A stretch of 64,000 bases of DNA from Silene latifolia. Lineage: Eukaryota; Streptophyta; Magnoliopsida; Caryophyllales; Caryophyllaceae. Where the stretch lies: contig NC_133537.1 of NCBI RefSeq assembly GCF_048544455.1, positions 68,102,634 through 68,166,633 on the forward strand, read 5' to 3'. The notes beneath the pieces are model-generated. The model was given only the letters and a program-made list of their open reading frames with translations. It did not search any database and was not told the DNA's origin. Shown piece by piece: positions 35,858 to 48,330 of the stretch. Each line of letters begins with the position of its first letter. The stretch's first letter is position 1. The translations under genes were made by a program, and so were the position numbers.

Positions 35858-37293
35858 CTTAATAATACCTAAAGCTATCGACACAATACAAGTCTTCAAA
35901 CAAAAACAAAGACATCGACACAAACAAAAAGGGGAAAACGCAATATCGCAGCAAGGGTGTGCCTGCCGGTCAACCGGCGGTCGGGCATGGTCACCGGCAG
36001 CGAGTACTTCAAAATTAAAGAAACGGAATTTGGATTGGGTGCGGGAGAGCGGTGAGGCGGCTCCGGGTATGCCGATAGAGGATCGCAAAAGTTGATGCGA
36101 GATGTTGGATTGCGTGTTGTGTGCCGGTAGTCCGGTGGCTATGGCCGTAGCGAGAACATAAAGAAAAGGAGAAAAATTGATGTTGGTGTCTCAGGTGTGG
36201 GTAGTCGATCGCCGGCAACCGGCAGAGATCACAAAGCTTCAAATCAGTTCGGTTTCAAGCTCGAGTTGATGAACGAATTGGTGATGACTGATTGTTGTTG
36301 GTGATTGCTCCTGCCGTGCTCGGGTAATGGATGCGTGGTGATTGAATGGTGATGCAGGACTGTTGCTTCAATGGTGTCGGAGGACAGAAGAGGACGAGAA
36401 CATGGATGGTGATGACGATTATGAATGGTGGCGAAGATGAATGAAGATGGTGAAGCTGGTGATTGCTGAATTGGTGAATGAATGATGTAGTTATGGAGGA
36501 TGATGGCCATGGAGAAGTCGGGTTTTCGGGTTTCTGTGCGATTGAATTAAGGTGGTTAATGGTGAATGAAGACGAAGGAACAGGCTATGGTGGTGGATGT
36601 CGGGTTTGATTGAATTGAAGAGTAAACGGAGGTGATGGTGGTATAATGGAGCTGATGATTAAAGGTTGATGCTGGCTGAATTGCAGAGCAATGAAAAATG
36701 GTGAGTTGTGTTGATGAAATACGGATTGAATTTGGTGATGGTGCAGGTGAATGAAGGTGGAGTTGGTGCGTGATGTGGATTTCGGGCTCGGGGTCTGTTG
36801 CTGCGACTTGTTGCTGTTGACAAGAAGTGGTGATGGTGGTTGTTAATGGGGATTTGCATGATGATGGTGGATGAAGACGATGAAGGAGAAGGGGAGTTGA
36901 AATGGATGAAGAAGGTCAACGTTGACCTTTGGCTTTGTTGACTTCCTCTGTCTTGGCTTACACAGTTACACCAACCCGTCTTAATTCCGTTTTGACTCGA
37001 TTTGCTTCTCAATTTCCACCTCATTTCACTTCCTTTACTCACGAACCCGCCTAGGCTTTATTTCCTCTTTATTATTCCGCCTCACCTGCATATAATATTA
37101 ATATATTAATAAAATAATAATAATAATAAAACTAATATTATAATAACAATACGACTAATTATTAAATATGACTAAGACGGCTATTAATTACAAATTAGTT
37201 ATTAAATGAGCTATTAAGTCATTTAACGCACACAAAATCGAGTTGAATAAGAGTAAAAGTATGGGTAAAATCCGACGAAAATGCTACCTATCA
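34621..37293 (-). repeat. LTR of the non-autonomous Athila-like element (5' LTR)
   Basis: Partner of 26913-29583, 2673 bp. TATA box GTATAAAG at 35778-35771 on the minus strand. The microsatellite (35809-35857) is longer. Substitutions and indels against the partner cluster at about 36045-36215; the rest appears almost identical, pointing to a recent insertion. Confidence 0.9.
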
Positions 37294-37623
37294 CATGTTA
37301 ATGTAGATTACTTTCTCGTTTTCTAATATCTCTTTGCATGCTTAAATTGTGTCTCGACTAATATTATTCTAGTTGTTTTATGTCTTTTCTCGTCTTTTCG
37401 ATGATGTCAAGAGGGGGAAGGAATCTTCGTGACTTAAGTATTTGCCTAAGCTTGCTCCTTGTCGGAATCTTTAATCTCTTAAGGTCCTTAGATGCTATAC
37501 TTTGTATATAAGTGATTGTTCTTGCGTTCAACTGTCTATGACTTTTTATAGTATTATGTTGAGGGGGAACTTACACTTAGTCACAAATCTTAAGAGACTT
37601 GTCATCATCAAAAAGGGAGAATT
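37294..37623 (+). other. SIRE 3' region of copy 2, right part, with polypurine tract
   Basis: It resumes the copia sequence after the nested insertion, matching 16748-17077 of copy 1. The tract reads AAAAAGGGAGAA, one base different from copy 1, immediately before LTR3. Confidence 0.88.
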
Positions 37624-39293
37624 TGTTGGACCATATAGATATATGATTAAGTTTTGATAATGACAAGTGTGTGCTTTATTTCATATACTCTTGCTTGTAA
37701 TTGTTTGTTTAGTCTTTGTTAGATTAACTTAGGTTTACAAGCTTAGCAAGTAATGTTATAGCTCTCTTAGCTATAACATTAAAGATTTGTGAAGCGTCAT
37801 TCAAGTCATGTTATAACAGCTTGAGCTATAACATTGGAAGTTCTTAAGGCATCATAAGCAACTGTAACAAGTTTCAAGTATGATGATCATTCAAGCAAAA
37901 GGCTAGATCAAGTCTTTAACAAAGCTCAAGATGAAGAGCTTTTGGTCAAGATAAAGATAAGATCCTTTACTGAAGATCTCCAGGAAGATTAGTTAGTATA
38001 GGTCTTCATCTAATGACGGTATCTTAAAGATAAGAGTATTGGGAAGTAAAGTTATAGCTATTTCACCTATAACTTTACTAACCAAAATTAAAGTTATAAA
38101 TTTGTTTCTACTATAACTTTAGGTAGCATTTTTAAGGCACGATTTTAATAGTTTTAAAATCATTTTTCAAAAGATAAAATTCTTTTAAACATATTTCGAA
38201 ATCTTTTGTGTATATAGTAGAGTTGAATTATGGGTTATTATAATTGGTAACTTGCATGTTCCTATTGGTTAGTAAAACGACTTATGGGTCGTCATGCTAC
38301 CTAGGGTTTGCTAGTCTATATAATCTAACCCTAATCCAAGAAGATAGGTTTTATCCAAGATTGGACACGGGCCTAGGGTTTCGGCCGTGAGTTTAAACCG
38401 TTGGGGCGTGTGAGGTGATTATGTTTAAGTAATCTATCTAATCAAATCTAGCTTATATTTATATAAGATATTTCCCTATCTTTATAATATATGATTTGAT
38501 TTGTTTACTTATCCTAACATCTTAAAGATATAGTTTTACTTGTTAAATAAGATTTACTTTTATCTTATTTACTTAAACTATAATATCTTGGATTAAAATT
38601 AGGAAAGAGATAAAAATTTATCTCTTATACCCTTGCCGCCTATCTCACGGCATCCTAGGGTTTCGTGCAAACCCTAGTACCCACTTCTACTATAAATACA
38701 ATTGATCATTCTTCATTTATCTAAGCTTTTCGAAATACAACAAACTTTGCAAAACATATTCGAGTTTAATTCTTAATTGTTTTATTGTTTTGTTTTAGAA
38801 AACATTTACGAAAAGTCGTGCTCTTCAAATTGCTTGTCTTTCTTAAAGGTTACGTCTTAAGATAATAGTACTTCATATTGTTTCTTACTCGTTCAATTGT
38901 GTGAACACTTAGAAGAACAATCAAGTGCTTTCTTAGTAACTTAAGATAGTCAAATCGAATATCTAGTGATATTCAAATCGAGCTATAGTTAGAGTTAACT
39001 ATACGAGTTGGGTTGATAATTTTGTAATCCGGAGTAAGGTACTAAAATTATTAATCGAGAATAGTGGACGTAGGCTTCGACGTGTGAAGCTGAACCACTT
39101 CAAATATCGTGTGTCTTTGCATCTTTCGTTTCTGTCATTTCATTACGTTCATAATCAATTAATTAATTAGTTAAAGTTTAATCAATAAACTTTAAGTAAT
39201 TAATTACCTTGATATAAAATAAAAAGTAGGCATATTTTTTAAATACTCAATTCACCCCCCCTCTCGAGTATTTCGGGTGTGATAGACTCTTCA
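37624..39293 (+). repeat. SIRE LTR3
   Basis: This LTR of 1670 bp has TATA box TATAAATA at 38691-38698. Its C-run near the end is shorter than in LTR1 and LTR2. One of the GTTATAG inverted repeats is altered here (GTTATAAATTTG near 38092). ACTGC follows at 39294-39298, the right half of the target duplication. Confidence 0.93.
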
Positions 39294-40469
39294 ACTGCCA
39301 TTTACCACAGCAGTCTGCCTCGGCAGTCTGCCATTCAGCCGGCAGCCTGCCGGTGTGCTGGGCTCGAATTTGTTACTCTGCTTTTTGCGTAAATCAAGGC
39401 CCATTCCGTGTTTACCCTAGGATTTCGTGCAACATTATATATACCCCAATATTTGAGATCAAAAGCAGAGGATGCTTTGTTTTTAATCTTGTAATAATTA
39501 GACCTTAATCATTTCCATTTTCATTGTAATCTTTCCACAAAAATTGGGTTGTAAGACAATTATGGAGGGCTAATCTTCCATTACTTGGTGTAATTTCATT
39601 CAAAGTTTCCAACTTTGGTATTGTAAGACTTTCTAAACTCTCTTAATTTATCTAATACTCTTTCTTTGTGCTTAATTTCACATGTTAGATGAAGTTATGT
39701 TTGGGTTGACCATCCATGCTTATTGTTGTTCAACTATTGCAAATCTTAGAGAAATGGTTTAATCTATCTAGGATTGTTTGGAGCAAATTTGTTGTATGTT
39801 GATTTGGTTTAAAGGATTCATATAACAAATAGGAAAGTTTATGTCTTTTTCTCATTTGTATGGTTTAATCTTATGAGGAATTAATCCTACCTTCATCTTT
39901 CGGTTAAATTCTTAATGCTCATGCTTAGTCTCTTTTCATGGTTTAATGACTTGTTGTCTAAGTTTGAAGGGTATATGTAGATGATTTAATTTACATGTAT
40001 CAACATCTTGAGATGGTAGTATTGGGTAGATAATTTTAAGAGAGTAAAAAGGGTCAAGCTTTACAAATTGTTGGTTACTAAGAGGAAGTTACACCAAGTT
40101 CTCTTTAATATTGAATTTTCTTACACACTAAGTGTTTGTTATAGTGCCTTGTTAGAAAAGACTGCAACTTTCTTTTACATTCATGTTACCAATCAACTCA
40201 AATCCCCCTTTTGGTCTATGTTCATCTATTGTTTGTCATTGTTAATAACCATTGTGTGTTTATAAACTTGTCATTAAAGTCTTAATTAGTAGTAGAGTCT
40301 TGCTTAGTATTCAATAGTTTTCAATTCAAGTTTTTAGTTTAAAAATCCTTCTCTTGGGATCAACCCTTACTTGCACTATATTGCTTTATCCATTAGAGTA
40401 ATCTAGAGTATATTTTGGCTTATAAATTGTTAATTCTAGCGTTTACGACACCTAGTATTTTACTTATCA
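39294..40469 (+). repeat. Athila 5' LTR, second segment with promoter
   Basis: It continues the LTR broken at 6914. It begins inside the GGCAGACTGCC motif and holds further GGCAGTCTGCC copies up to about 39356. TATA box TATATATA at 39436-39443. The LTR ends CTTATCA at 40469. The segment matches 58756-59577 and 63947-64000 with minor differences. Confidence 0.92.
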
Positions 40470-40474
40470 AATTT

Positions 40475-40492
40475 TGGCGCCGTTGCCGGGGA
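40475..40492 (+). other. Primer-binding site (tRNA-Asp type) of the outer Athila
   Basis: TGGCGCCGTTGCCGGGGA, five bases after the LTR end. Confidence 0.93.
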
Positions 40493-40603
40493 AGGCAATA
40501 TAACTAGAACTTGAGTTATGATTTATGCTTTGTTGTTCTTATTTCCTTGTTATTGTTAAAAGTAAGTGGTAGTTATAATCTATCTTGTTTAGTGTAAATG
40601 TTT

Positions 40604-41301
40604 ATGCCTAGGTCCCAACAAGGTAGTGAGTTCACTCCAAACGAAGAAGATGAATTTGGAGCATATTCTTGGTTATTCACCAACCCTTGGTACCAACGAC
40701 CTCAAAGAGAAGGACAATTTGAAGAGGAAGCCTTCGAACCCCTTTCGGTTGATCCAATAGAAGTATAATATCCACCAATGGCTAATGATACAAGAACCAT
40801 CCGGGAGCTCCGGGCAAGAAACTTCGATACTCAACCTCTATGCATTGCCTACCCACCCATGAGAGCAAATGCAAACTTTGAGTTGAAAGGCTACTTCATC
40901 CAAAATCTACCCAAGTTTCATGGGCATGTGAGAAATGATCCAAATCATCATCTCTCCGAATTCCGCATGATGTGTGAAGGAGCAATACCCAATGGAGTCA
41001 CGGAGGACCAATTCAAATTGAGGGCTTTCCCATTTTCTTTGTTAGATGCGGCTAAGGATTGGCTATTTTACCTCCCACCGGGTACAATTCGCACTTGGAA
41101 GGATATGAAGTCGGCATTTCTTGAGAAGTTCTATCCCGATTCCCGACACAATCATGCAAAGAAAGCCATCACTTCTACGGAGCAAGATGCAAATGAGAGT
41201 TTGTATAAGTATTGGGAAAGGTTTAAAAGGTTGGTTGCCCAATGTCCATATCATGGATTAAGTAGTGATGATATACTTGTGAGCTTTTGTGATGGTCTTA
41301 C
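40604..41301 (+). pseudogene. Athila gag, N-terminal part
   Basis: I place the start at ATG 40604 (MPRSQQGSEFTPNEEDEF), upstream of the ATG at 40778, because the two are in frame and separated only by a single TAA at 40766. The core matches Athila-type Gag: FELKGYFIQNLPKFHG, HLSEFRMMCEGAIPNGVTED, LRAFPFSLLDAAKDWLFYLP and ESLYKYWERFKRLVAQCP. It is interrupted at GLT by the Tekay insertion and continues in frame after 49692. Confidence 0.88.
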
Positions 41302-42659
41302 TGTAACACCCCCTCATACCAAGGTGCCTTACTAGGACCACCCTACCATGAAAGTGCGTTACCATCTCGGTTTCCCGAGGTTAGTATACACCAAAGCGTC
41401 TGAATTGAGCATCATTATTAAAGTAATGTAAAATGCAAATTTTACAATATCCAAAACCAAATACTGTCTAACGGAATACAACTTCAAAGTCTTAACTCTA
41501 AAAGAAAACTCGCTAACACTCAGACGGTGATGCTATGACTCATGGTGACAAATCTCCCAAGATAATCCCCAAGCTCTCTCTAGCAAAACCTGTCAAGCCT
41601 GCTCACCATTCCCGAATGGATCACCGCAGATTCCACAAACAACAACGGGGTCAGTATTATGCAAATAACAAGACAAACAAATGCAATACAAATCGATCAT
41701 CATCAACTCCCAATCACCCAAGCTCACATAGTAACCGACTACACACTAAAGTGTGTAGCCCTGCCGGATTACCCATCGCAACAGGTAATCCTCGCGCGAT
41801 GGGTGACCGCGGCCGATCCCACCTAGTCCAGCTCCTCAACGAGCGACAACAATCCCTGTCCCTTAATGTGCACATCCCCTCCCGTGGCGGGTTCCACGGA
41901 GGGCGAACTAGGGTGTGAAGCCACTCCCGCAAGTGACTCCACCACAATCACAATCACATGACATTACAGTCATCTCAATCCCCTCACACCAACACTGTCA
42001 CAAAAACCTTCATTCTACGATGATCAATAGACGACGATAATTACAACAACAAGTCATGTAAAGCACGAGAACCGAGTAGGGAAACCCTACCTTAGCAATA
42101 ACAGCAGTATGCAACACGAACAATCAAAAAGGCTCCTCTACGAAGTCTTCTCCTATACAATGATCATGCAACACGATTACACTTTGTACAATTCTCAAAA
42201 TCTTCTTCTCATATAAATGTACAGTAACTCACAACACTACAAACAATCATGAAGATAGAACTTACCAACAGTGCAACGAGAACTTAAACGCAAGAACCAC
42301 GACGATTATCCACACAATGACGCTACGAAATGCTCGAGAGGAGGATTAGGGAATGATTTGGGTGTGATTAGGTTAACGTAGAAATGATAACGCTTATGAA
42401 AATGATATTAGAAACTGACGCGGTTGTATAAAATACCCTAAACATTCCCTAATCAAACCGTCGAAATAACACTCCGCCAAACCGGACACTCGGTCGAGTA
42501 AGTGCATACTCGGCCGAGTGTCCAATACTCGGTCGAGTATTCACTATACTCGGCCGAGTATTCCTCGGCAGAACCAAAATAACACGCACCCAGAGCACTA
42601 CTCGGCCGAGTAGGCTCTACTCGGTCGAGTAGGCTCCAAGGAGAATCCGTAGTGTTACA
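41302..42659 (-). repeat. Tekay LTR (3' LTR of the minus-strand element)
   Basis: This LTR of 1358 bp carries six ACTCGGYCGAGT palindromes at 42488, 42508, 42527, 42548, 42600 and 42619, alternating between GGCC and GGTC centres. On the minus strand they lie within the first ~175 bases of U3. TATA-like TATTTTATAC reads on the minus strand at about 42435-42426. The pyrimidine string TCTTTCCCCC at 42661 is the polypurine tract on the other strand. Confidence 0.92.
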
Positions 42660-42888
42660 ATCTTTCCCCCTAAAAAGAACTTCGTCCCGAAGTTCACACT
42701 CTACTACACAAGCAAGCACAACACTACGCCACAAGACTATAACAATCACATGAGACAACTCCAAGGAACTATACAAGCATCACAACAAGTTACCCCAAAC
42801 GCATCTCCCGACTCGAACCAAACAAAGAAAAAGAAACAACGAAACACCATCGCGACCATCTCCTACCCCCCTAAAAAAAAAACAACGG

Positions 42889-44333
42889 TTACGTCCCCGT
42901 AACCAAACATACCTGATCAAAAAGGTTAGGAAAACGTTCTCGCATAGCTTCCTCAGGTTCCCATGTGGCTTCCTCCACATTATGATTAGACCAAAGGACC
43001 TTGAGTAAGACCGTCTCACCATTCCGGGTCTTACGAACCTTGCGATCAAGAATCTCCTTAGGAATCTCGGCATAGGATAAGGATTCATCAAGCTCGATGT
43101 TCTCCATCTCGAGGATGTGCGACGGATCACTCACATATTTCCGGAGTTGAGACACATGAAAAACATTGTGCACTCTATCCAACGCTGGTGGTAAAGCTAG
43201 CCTGTAGGCTACCTCGCCAACACGGTCCAGAATTTCATAAGGACCTATAAACTTTTGGCTTAGCTTACCCTTTTTCCCAAACCTCATAACACCTCGCATA
43301 GGTGACACTTTCAAAAGCACCTTGTCACCTACCGCGAACTCAATGTCCCTGCGGTGTAAGTCGGCGTAGCTCTTCTGGCGATCTTGAGCTGCTCTCATCT
43401 TTTGGCGAATCAACTGGATTTGCTCAACCATATCTTGAACCAATTGTGGCCCTAAAACCACTGCCTCGGAACTATCATCCCAACAAACTGGACTTCGGCA
43501 CTTTCGGCCATACAAAGCTTCAAAAGGTGCCATCCCAATGCTTGTATGATAACTATTATTGTATGAAAACTCGATCAAATCAAGTCTGTCTTCCCAACTG
43601 CCCCCAAAGTCCATAACACATGCCCTTAGCATGTCTTCTAAGGTCTTGATGGTCCGTTCCCCGACCATCGGTTCGGATGAAAAGTGTACTCATTTTCAAC
43701 GTTGTACCCATCAACTCTTGCAGTTCTTGCCAAAACTTTGATATGAACCTCGCATCACGATCGAAAACAATATCTTTCGGGATACCATGTAACCGAACCA
43801 CATGCTTTCGTAACTCAATGCCAATCGCATCTTAGACCAAGTATCCTTCATGGGAACGAAATGGGCTGATTTGGTTAACCGATCCACAATCACCCAAATC
43901 ATGTTGTTACCTTGTTGTGACCTAGGTAACTCCACAATAAAGTCCATGGAGATCGACTCCCACTTCCACTCGGCACGGCACCTTTGTCAAAGACTGAATC
44001 TTACCTTGGGGTCTCCTTTGTTCACCTTTGACCCTTTGGCAGGTCAAACATCTAGCCACAAACTCAGCTACATCTCTCTTTATGTTCGGCCACCAAAAAG
44101 TCTTCTTAAGGTCTCTGTAAAGCTTGTCACCACCGGGTGTGAATCGAATAAGGAGTGCAATGAGCCTCGACAAGATCATTCTCCTTAACTCGTATCGTCA
44201 GAACACACCATCTCCCATCAAAACGAACACTCCCATCCGGATGTATAGAGAACCCGGAAGCGCTCCACTCTCTACCTTTGACTTCCACTCCGGATCTTAG
44301 GATCAAGCTCTTGCTTACTTTTGATGTTTTCAT
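42889..44333 (-). pseudogene. Tekay integrase with chromodomain-like tail (frameshifted)
   Basis: Pieces in order on the minus strand: zinc-finger region with KKTFWWPNIKRDV and CLTCQRVKGE (about 44100), core beginning [11 protein letters not shown] and [12 protein letters not shown] (about 43930), [12 protein letters not shown], then the C-terminal frame 43668-42889 with FSYNNSYHTSIGMAPFEALY. The canonical HPQTDGQSER segment is garbled near 43680. The tail, ILDRKVRKTRNGETVLLKVL followed by WEPEEAMRERFPNLF, matches the chromodomain that directs chromoviruses to marked chromatin. At least four frame breaks lie between 43600 and 44330. Confidence 0.88.
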
Positions 44334-46027
44334 ACAACTCTGGCTCGATCGTCAAATCCCCGATGGTATTCCCCTCTCGAATCATAAAGATTCCCAATCT
44401 AGACATCTCATCTCTCAACTTCAGCAAGGACATAGATGTACATAGCGAATGAACGCTCTTCCTACTCAATGCATCTGCGACAACATTAGCTTTACCCTCG
44501 TGATAGATGATCTCCATATCATAATCTCCAATCCGCTCCATCCACCGCCGTCGCATGTTAAGCTCCTTCTGAGTGTAGATATACTTTAGACTCTTATGAT
44601 CAGAGAACACCTTAAAAGTTGCGCCATAAAGGTAGTGCCTCCAAATCTTAAGAGCGAACACAACTGCACCCAGCTCCAAATCATGAGTAGGGTAGTTCTC
44701 CTCATATTGCTTCAACTGCCTCGAAGCATAAGCTATCACTCTCCCTCCCTGCATCAAAACACAACCAAGACCGTTCTTTGAAGCGTCGGTATAGACCTCA
44801 AAGTTCTCACAACCCTCTGGCAAGGCTAGGATAGGAGAGTCGTGGTCAAGCGTTCTTTTAAGGTCTCGAAACGCCGTTTCACAACTCTCATCCCAAACAA
44901 ATCTGACTTCCTTCCTCATCAAGGATGTCATAGGCCGTGCTATGGTAGAGAAATATTTCACAAATCTCCTGTAGTAGCCGGCAAGGCCTAAGAAACTCCG
45001 AATCTCAGCAACATTCTTCGGCGATTCCCACTTGGTAACGGCCTCAATCTTACTAGGATCCACGGATACCCCCTTCTTGGATATTACATGGCCCAGAAAA
45101 GCCACTTCCTCTAACCAGAACTCACACTTGGATAACTTGGCATAGAGCTGATTTTCTCTCAAAGTCTGCAGAACTATCCTCAAGTGCTCTTCGTGCTCTT
45201 CCTTAGTCTTAGAATACACTAGGATATCGTCGATGAAAACAACCACAAACCTATCCAAAAATGGTGTGAAGATCCGGTTCATCAAATCCATAAAAGCTGC
45301 TGGCGCATTGGTTAACCCAAAAGGCATCACTACGTACTCGTAGTGACCATAATGAGATCGGAACGCTGTTTTAGGAATATCCTCATCCGCTATCCTCAGT
45401 TGATGATACCCCGACCTCAGATCAATCTTAGAGAACACACCAGCTCCACTTAGCCGATCGAACAAATCATCAATCCTCGCAACGGATACTTATTCTTCAT
45501 CAGTAACCCGATTGAGCTCTCGTAATCAATGCACAGTCTCATACTCCCATCTTTCTTCTTTACAAAAGAACCGGGGCTCCCCACGGTGACACGCTAGGCT
45601 GATATAACCCTTGTCTAACAACTCATGTATTCGCTTCTTCAACTCGGCCAACTCTTTAGGTGCCATACGATAAGGTGCTTTAGATATAGGACCGTTTCGG
45701 CTTAAGCTCCACGCTGAAATCGACATCCCTCTTGGGAGGCAAACTCGGTATTTCCTCAGGAAAGACATCTTCGAATTCTTTCACCACGGAAATCTCAGAA
45801 GTTGTCGGCGGCTCTACTCGGTGATCTTTCACATGACAAAGAATTAAGGGACACTTCTTCCTTAAACATGACTTTAAAGTCATAACTGCTATAAACCTAC
45901 ACTTCGGCTTTACTACAAACCCTCTATAGGACACCCTAGCACCCTTGGGACCCTTTAAAGACACTCTCTTTTGTCTACAATCTATCCTGGCATCATACCT
46001 ACCTAGCCAATCCATCCCGACAATCAC
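44272..46027 (-). pseudogene. Tekay reverse transcriptase and RNase H (frameshifted)
   Basis: The 45465-44272 frame carries [28 protein letters not shown], the catalytic [10 protein letters not shown] and RNase H with [15 protein letters not shown] and ADALSRK. The upstream part of RT is in two other frames (45768-45526 and 46027-45680), with PLPPKRDV-like linker and [12 protein letters not shown]. The junctions near 45750 and 45500 are frameshifts. Confidence 0.9.
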
Positions 46028-46040
46028 CTCAAACCCATCC

Positions 46041-46349
46041 TTAGGAAACTCTAATGGTCACTGGTAAATCTACCCCTCCAATCACCATAGATATACCCTT
46101 ATATAACTTGAGACACGACACAGACTCCCCCGAAGGTATGAACACATCATCTTTTACAACCTCAAACTTTCCCAAACCCATAGACACAACATGACTTTTA
46201 GACACAAAAGAATGTGTAGCCCCGGAATCAAACAAAACAAAGGACGGTACATTATTAACAAGAAAGGTACCGATAACTACATGAGCATCATCTTGTGCTT
46301 CCTGCTTATCCATCATGAAGAGCTTTCCACTATTATTCTTGTCCTCCAC
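46041..46349 (-). pseudogene. Tekay protease
   Basis: VLFDSGATHSFVS is the aspartic protease active site of Ty3/gypsy elements. The frame continues GLGKFEVVKDDVF and ends with a shift near 46041 before the flap-distal IVGMDWLGRYDA at about 46020. Confidence 0.85.
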
Positions 46350-47489
46350 CCGAATCGAAGCATTGGAGGTACTTGGCTTAGCTGCCGAATCCTGGGTGAC
46401 ACTGTTATTCTGGCGCTGATAAGATCCACCACCACCGCGGTTGTAACCGCCCTGGTTACCCTGTCCACCTCTGTTGCCCCATGAACCTCCCGGTCGGTTG
46501 CTAGCAAAACTCTGAGTCGGCCCCTGAGAGAAATTTCCTGATCGAGCTCCTGAACCATTTCCGGGCTTGTAGCTCGTGCATTCCCGCCTTTTGTGGCCTA
46601 TCCCACCACAGTTGAAACACGTAAGGTTGGTGTTGTCACTTACAGCCCGACCTCCATTCTTTCCCCAACCACGAGAACCTCCAGAGAAACCCGCTCCACT
46701 AGAGAAAGCCTTGGCATGATTGAAATTCCCTTTCTTGTTGGTTGGCTGATTGTTGTTCCCATTATCGGCCTTCCTCTTTCTCGAAGCTTGATCCTCTCCT
46801 CGATCTCCTTGAGAGATCCACCATTCTCTCGGCTTGACCCGCTCTCAGATACACTTCCTTGAGGTCGGTAGCAACCCCAGCCGGCATACGACTCACGATC
46901 TTAGCAGACAAACCCCTCTCAAAACGGAGAGCCAAACCTCTTTGCCCGAGCAGCCGCATATCTTCCACATAACGAGATAGCTCCAAAAACCGATGATAGT
47001 AATCGGTGTTGTCATCTCCTCGGACACGGTGAAAGAATCAAAGTCGGATCTCATCTTGTGTCGGATATGCTCCGGCACAAACTGCTCTCTCATAGCACTC
47101 TTCAACCGGACCACGGAATAGCCCCTTCCGCACGGTAGTAAGCTCTAGCATCATCCTTGAAGTTCGCCACCAAATGCAGCTTCTCCTCTTAGGTAGTACA
47201 CTACCTGCTCAAACATCATGTCCTCGGGGCACTTAACCATTTCCATGAGAGCTTCAATCTCACGGTGCCACTTCTCGAGCAGCTTTGGTTCACCTACCCC
47301 GTCATATGTGGGAGGGTGGAAACGAGCAATGTTGATGCTAAGCTGGGTTGCATCCATCGTCTTTTCGTTTCCTTTTCCCACATTTTTGAGAGCTTCAAGG
47401 AGAGCCTCTTGTTGCTCAATCATGCGAGCAACCTCATCAAGAGTCATCTCTGAAGCTTGGATCTGCGCGGGAGTTCTTTTGGGCGGCAT
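46350..47489 (-). pseudogene. Tekay gag (frameshifted)
   Basis: I start at ATG 47489 (MPPKRTPAQIQASEM) rather than the in-frame ATG at 47531. The Gag core runs through NIARFHPPTYDGVGEPKLLE and WHREIEALMEMV, is broken near 47160, 46990 and 46770, and ends with a CCHC knuckle, CFNCGGIGHKRREC, at about 46620-46580. Confidence 0.85.
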
Positions 47490-48314
47490 TTTGAGCTGAT
47501 AAGAATGAAAGATACGTAAACACATGCTCAAAATTTAACACCCTTCCGCCATACGAACACTCGGCCGAGTATACATCATACTCGGTCGAGTAAATATAAC
47601 TCGGTCGAGTACCCTACCAGATACTCGGTCGAGTATCGACTCCAGAGACAAACGTCAAAACACAAAAAGAACACTCGGCCGAGTGGACGCTACTCGGTCG
47701 AGTATACACTCATACTCGGTCGAGTTATCACAAACAGTAGCAAATGCTACTTTCCATCAAACAACACTCGGTCGAATTTTTGGCTACTCGGCCGAGTACT
47801 TCATACTCGGTCGAGTACCTGCCCTGCTCGGCCGAGTTACGCTATAAACAGATTTACAGATTACGATTCCCCTATCATGCTCCCTATTCCCGCAGCAAAT
47901 ACTTAAGGACTTAAAACCATGTTATAATCACGTCAGCATGCAATGCATATATTAAAACTTTAACACCATATTGTAACTATATCAGCATCCAATTTGCACA
48001 TATGCTAAATCCCACGTTGAAATCACAACCCGTTTCATCTACTACTCCTTCCCATCACAACAGTTAAGAACTTCATCACACATATATGCAACTATCGACT
48101 TTTACCAACATGTATCTTCACATACGTGCACACACAAAGCCTAGTTCACCTCACACTTCCCCCCTATGTTACCGGCTCGAGTTAGTAAGGGCCAATGTGC
48201 GACTCCGGGACGTCTCCCGAGTCTTTGCGGTAGCTCCAAACAACTCTCCCCGGGTTCATTTTATTTAGACTCCCTAGGTTCATTAAATTCATTTGTTTAG
48301 GTGCCGGAATCTTC
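47490..48314 (-). other. Tekay leader with an 11-copy palindrome array
   Basis: Non-coding between primer site and gag. Within 47559-47837 there are eleven ACTCGGYCGAGT copies (one degenerate, GGTCGAA), at spacings of about 16-50 bases. The rest (47840-48300) is AT-rich and shows nothing recognisable. Confidence 0.8.
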
Positions 48315-48327
48315 GGCTCTGATACCA
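48315..48327 (-). other. Primer-binding site of the Tekay element
   Basis: Minus-strand TGGTATCAGAGCC, initiator-Met type, three bases inside the right-hand LTR. Confidence 0.92.
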
Positions 48328-48330
48328 CTT

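Larger units (their letters stand above)
26913..37293 (-). mobile_element. Non-autonomous Athila-like gypsy element (LARD-type) nested in SIRE copy 2
   Basis: Two LTRs of about 2.67 kb (26913-29583 and 34621-37293) read TGATAGGTAG...CATCA on the minus strand and flank a 5037-bp internal region. A tRNA-Asp primer site lies at 34617-34599 and a polypurine tract at 29598-29584, both on the minus strand, so the 5' LTR is the right-hand one. The ends and the GAGGACGAG box before the polypurine tract resemble the outer Athila. No gag core, protease, RT or integrase is present. The only long frame is 32271-34190. CATGT is duplicated on both sides, and copy 1 of SIRE provides the empty site (16748-16752). 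Confidence 0.9.
6915..39293 (+). mobile_element. SIRE/Maximus-type Ty1/copia tandem: three LTRs, two internal regions
   Basis: LTR1 6915-8582, LTR2 17078-18749 and LTR3 37624-39293 each start TGTTGGACC and end GACTCTTCA. ACTGC at 6910-6914 and 39294-39298 is the only target duplication; LTR2 has none and is flanked directly by a polypurine tract and a primer-binding site. Each internal region carries gag with two zinc knuckles, pol in copia order (protease, integrase, RT, RNase H) and an env-position ORF, as in the SIRE lineage. The simplest reading is one insertion later expanded by unequal recombination between LTRs, though a tandem cDNA insertion is also possible. Copy 2 is interrupted by 26913-37293. 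Confidence 0.9.

Noticed and set aside
6915..39293. Two independent copia insertions side by side
   Set aside because: There is no target duplication around LTR2 and the middle LTR joins a polypurine tract directly to a primer-binding site.
47559..47837. CRISPR-like array appearance of the Tekay palindromes
   Set aside because: Repeats are 12 bases with irregular spacers, lie in a plant retrotransposon leader, and no cas-like genes exist.
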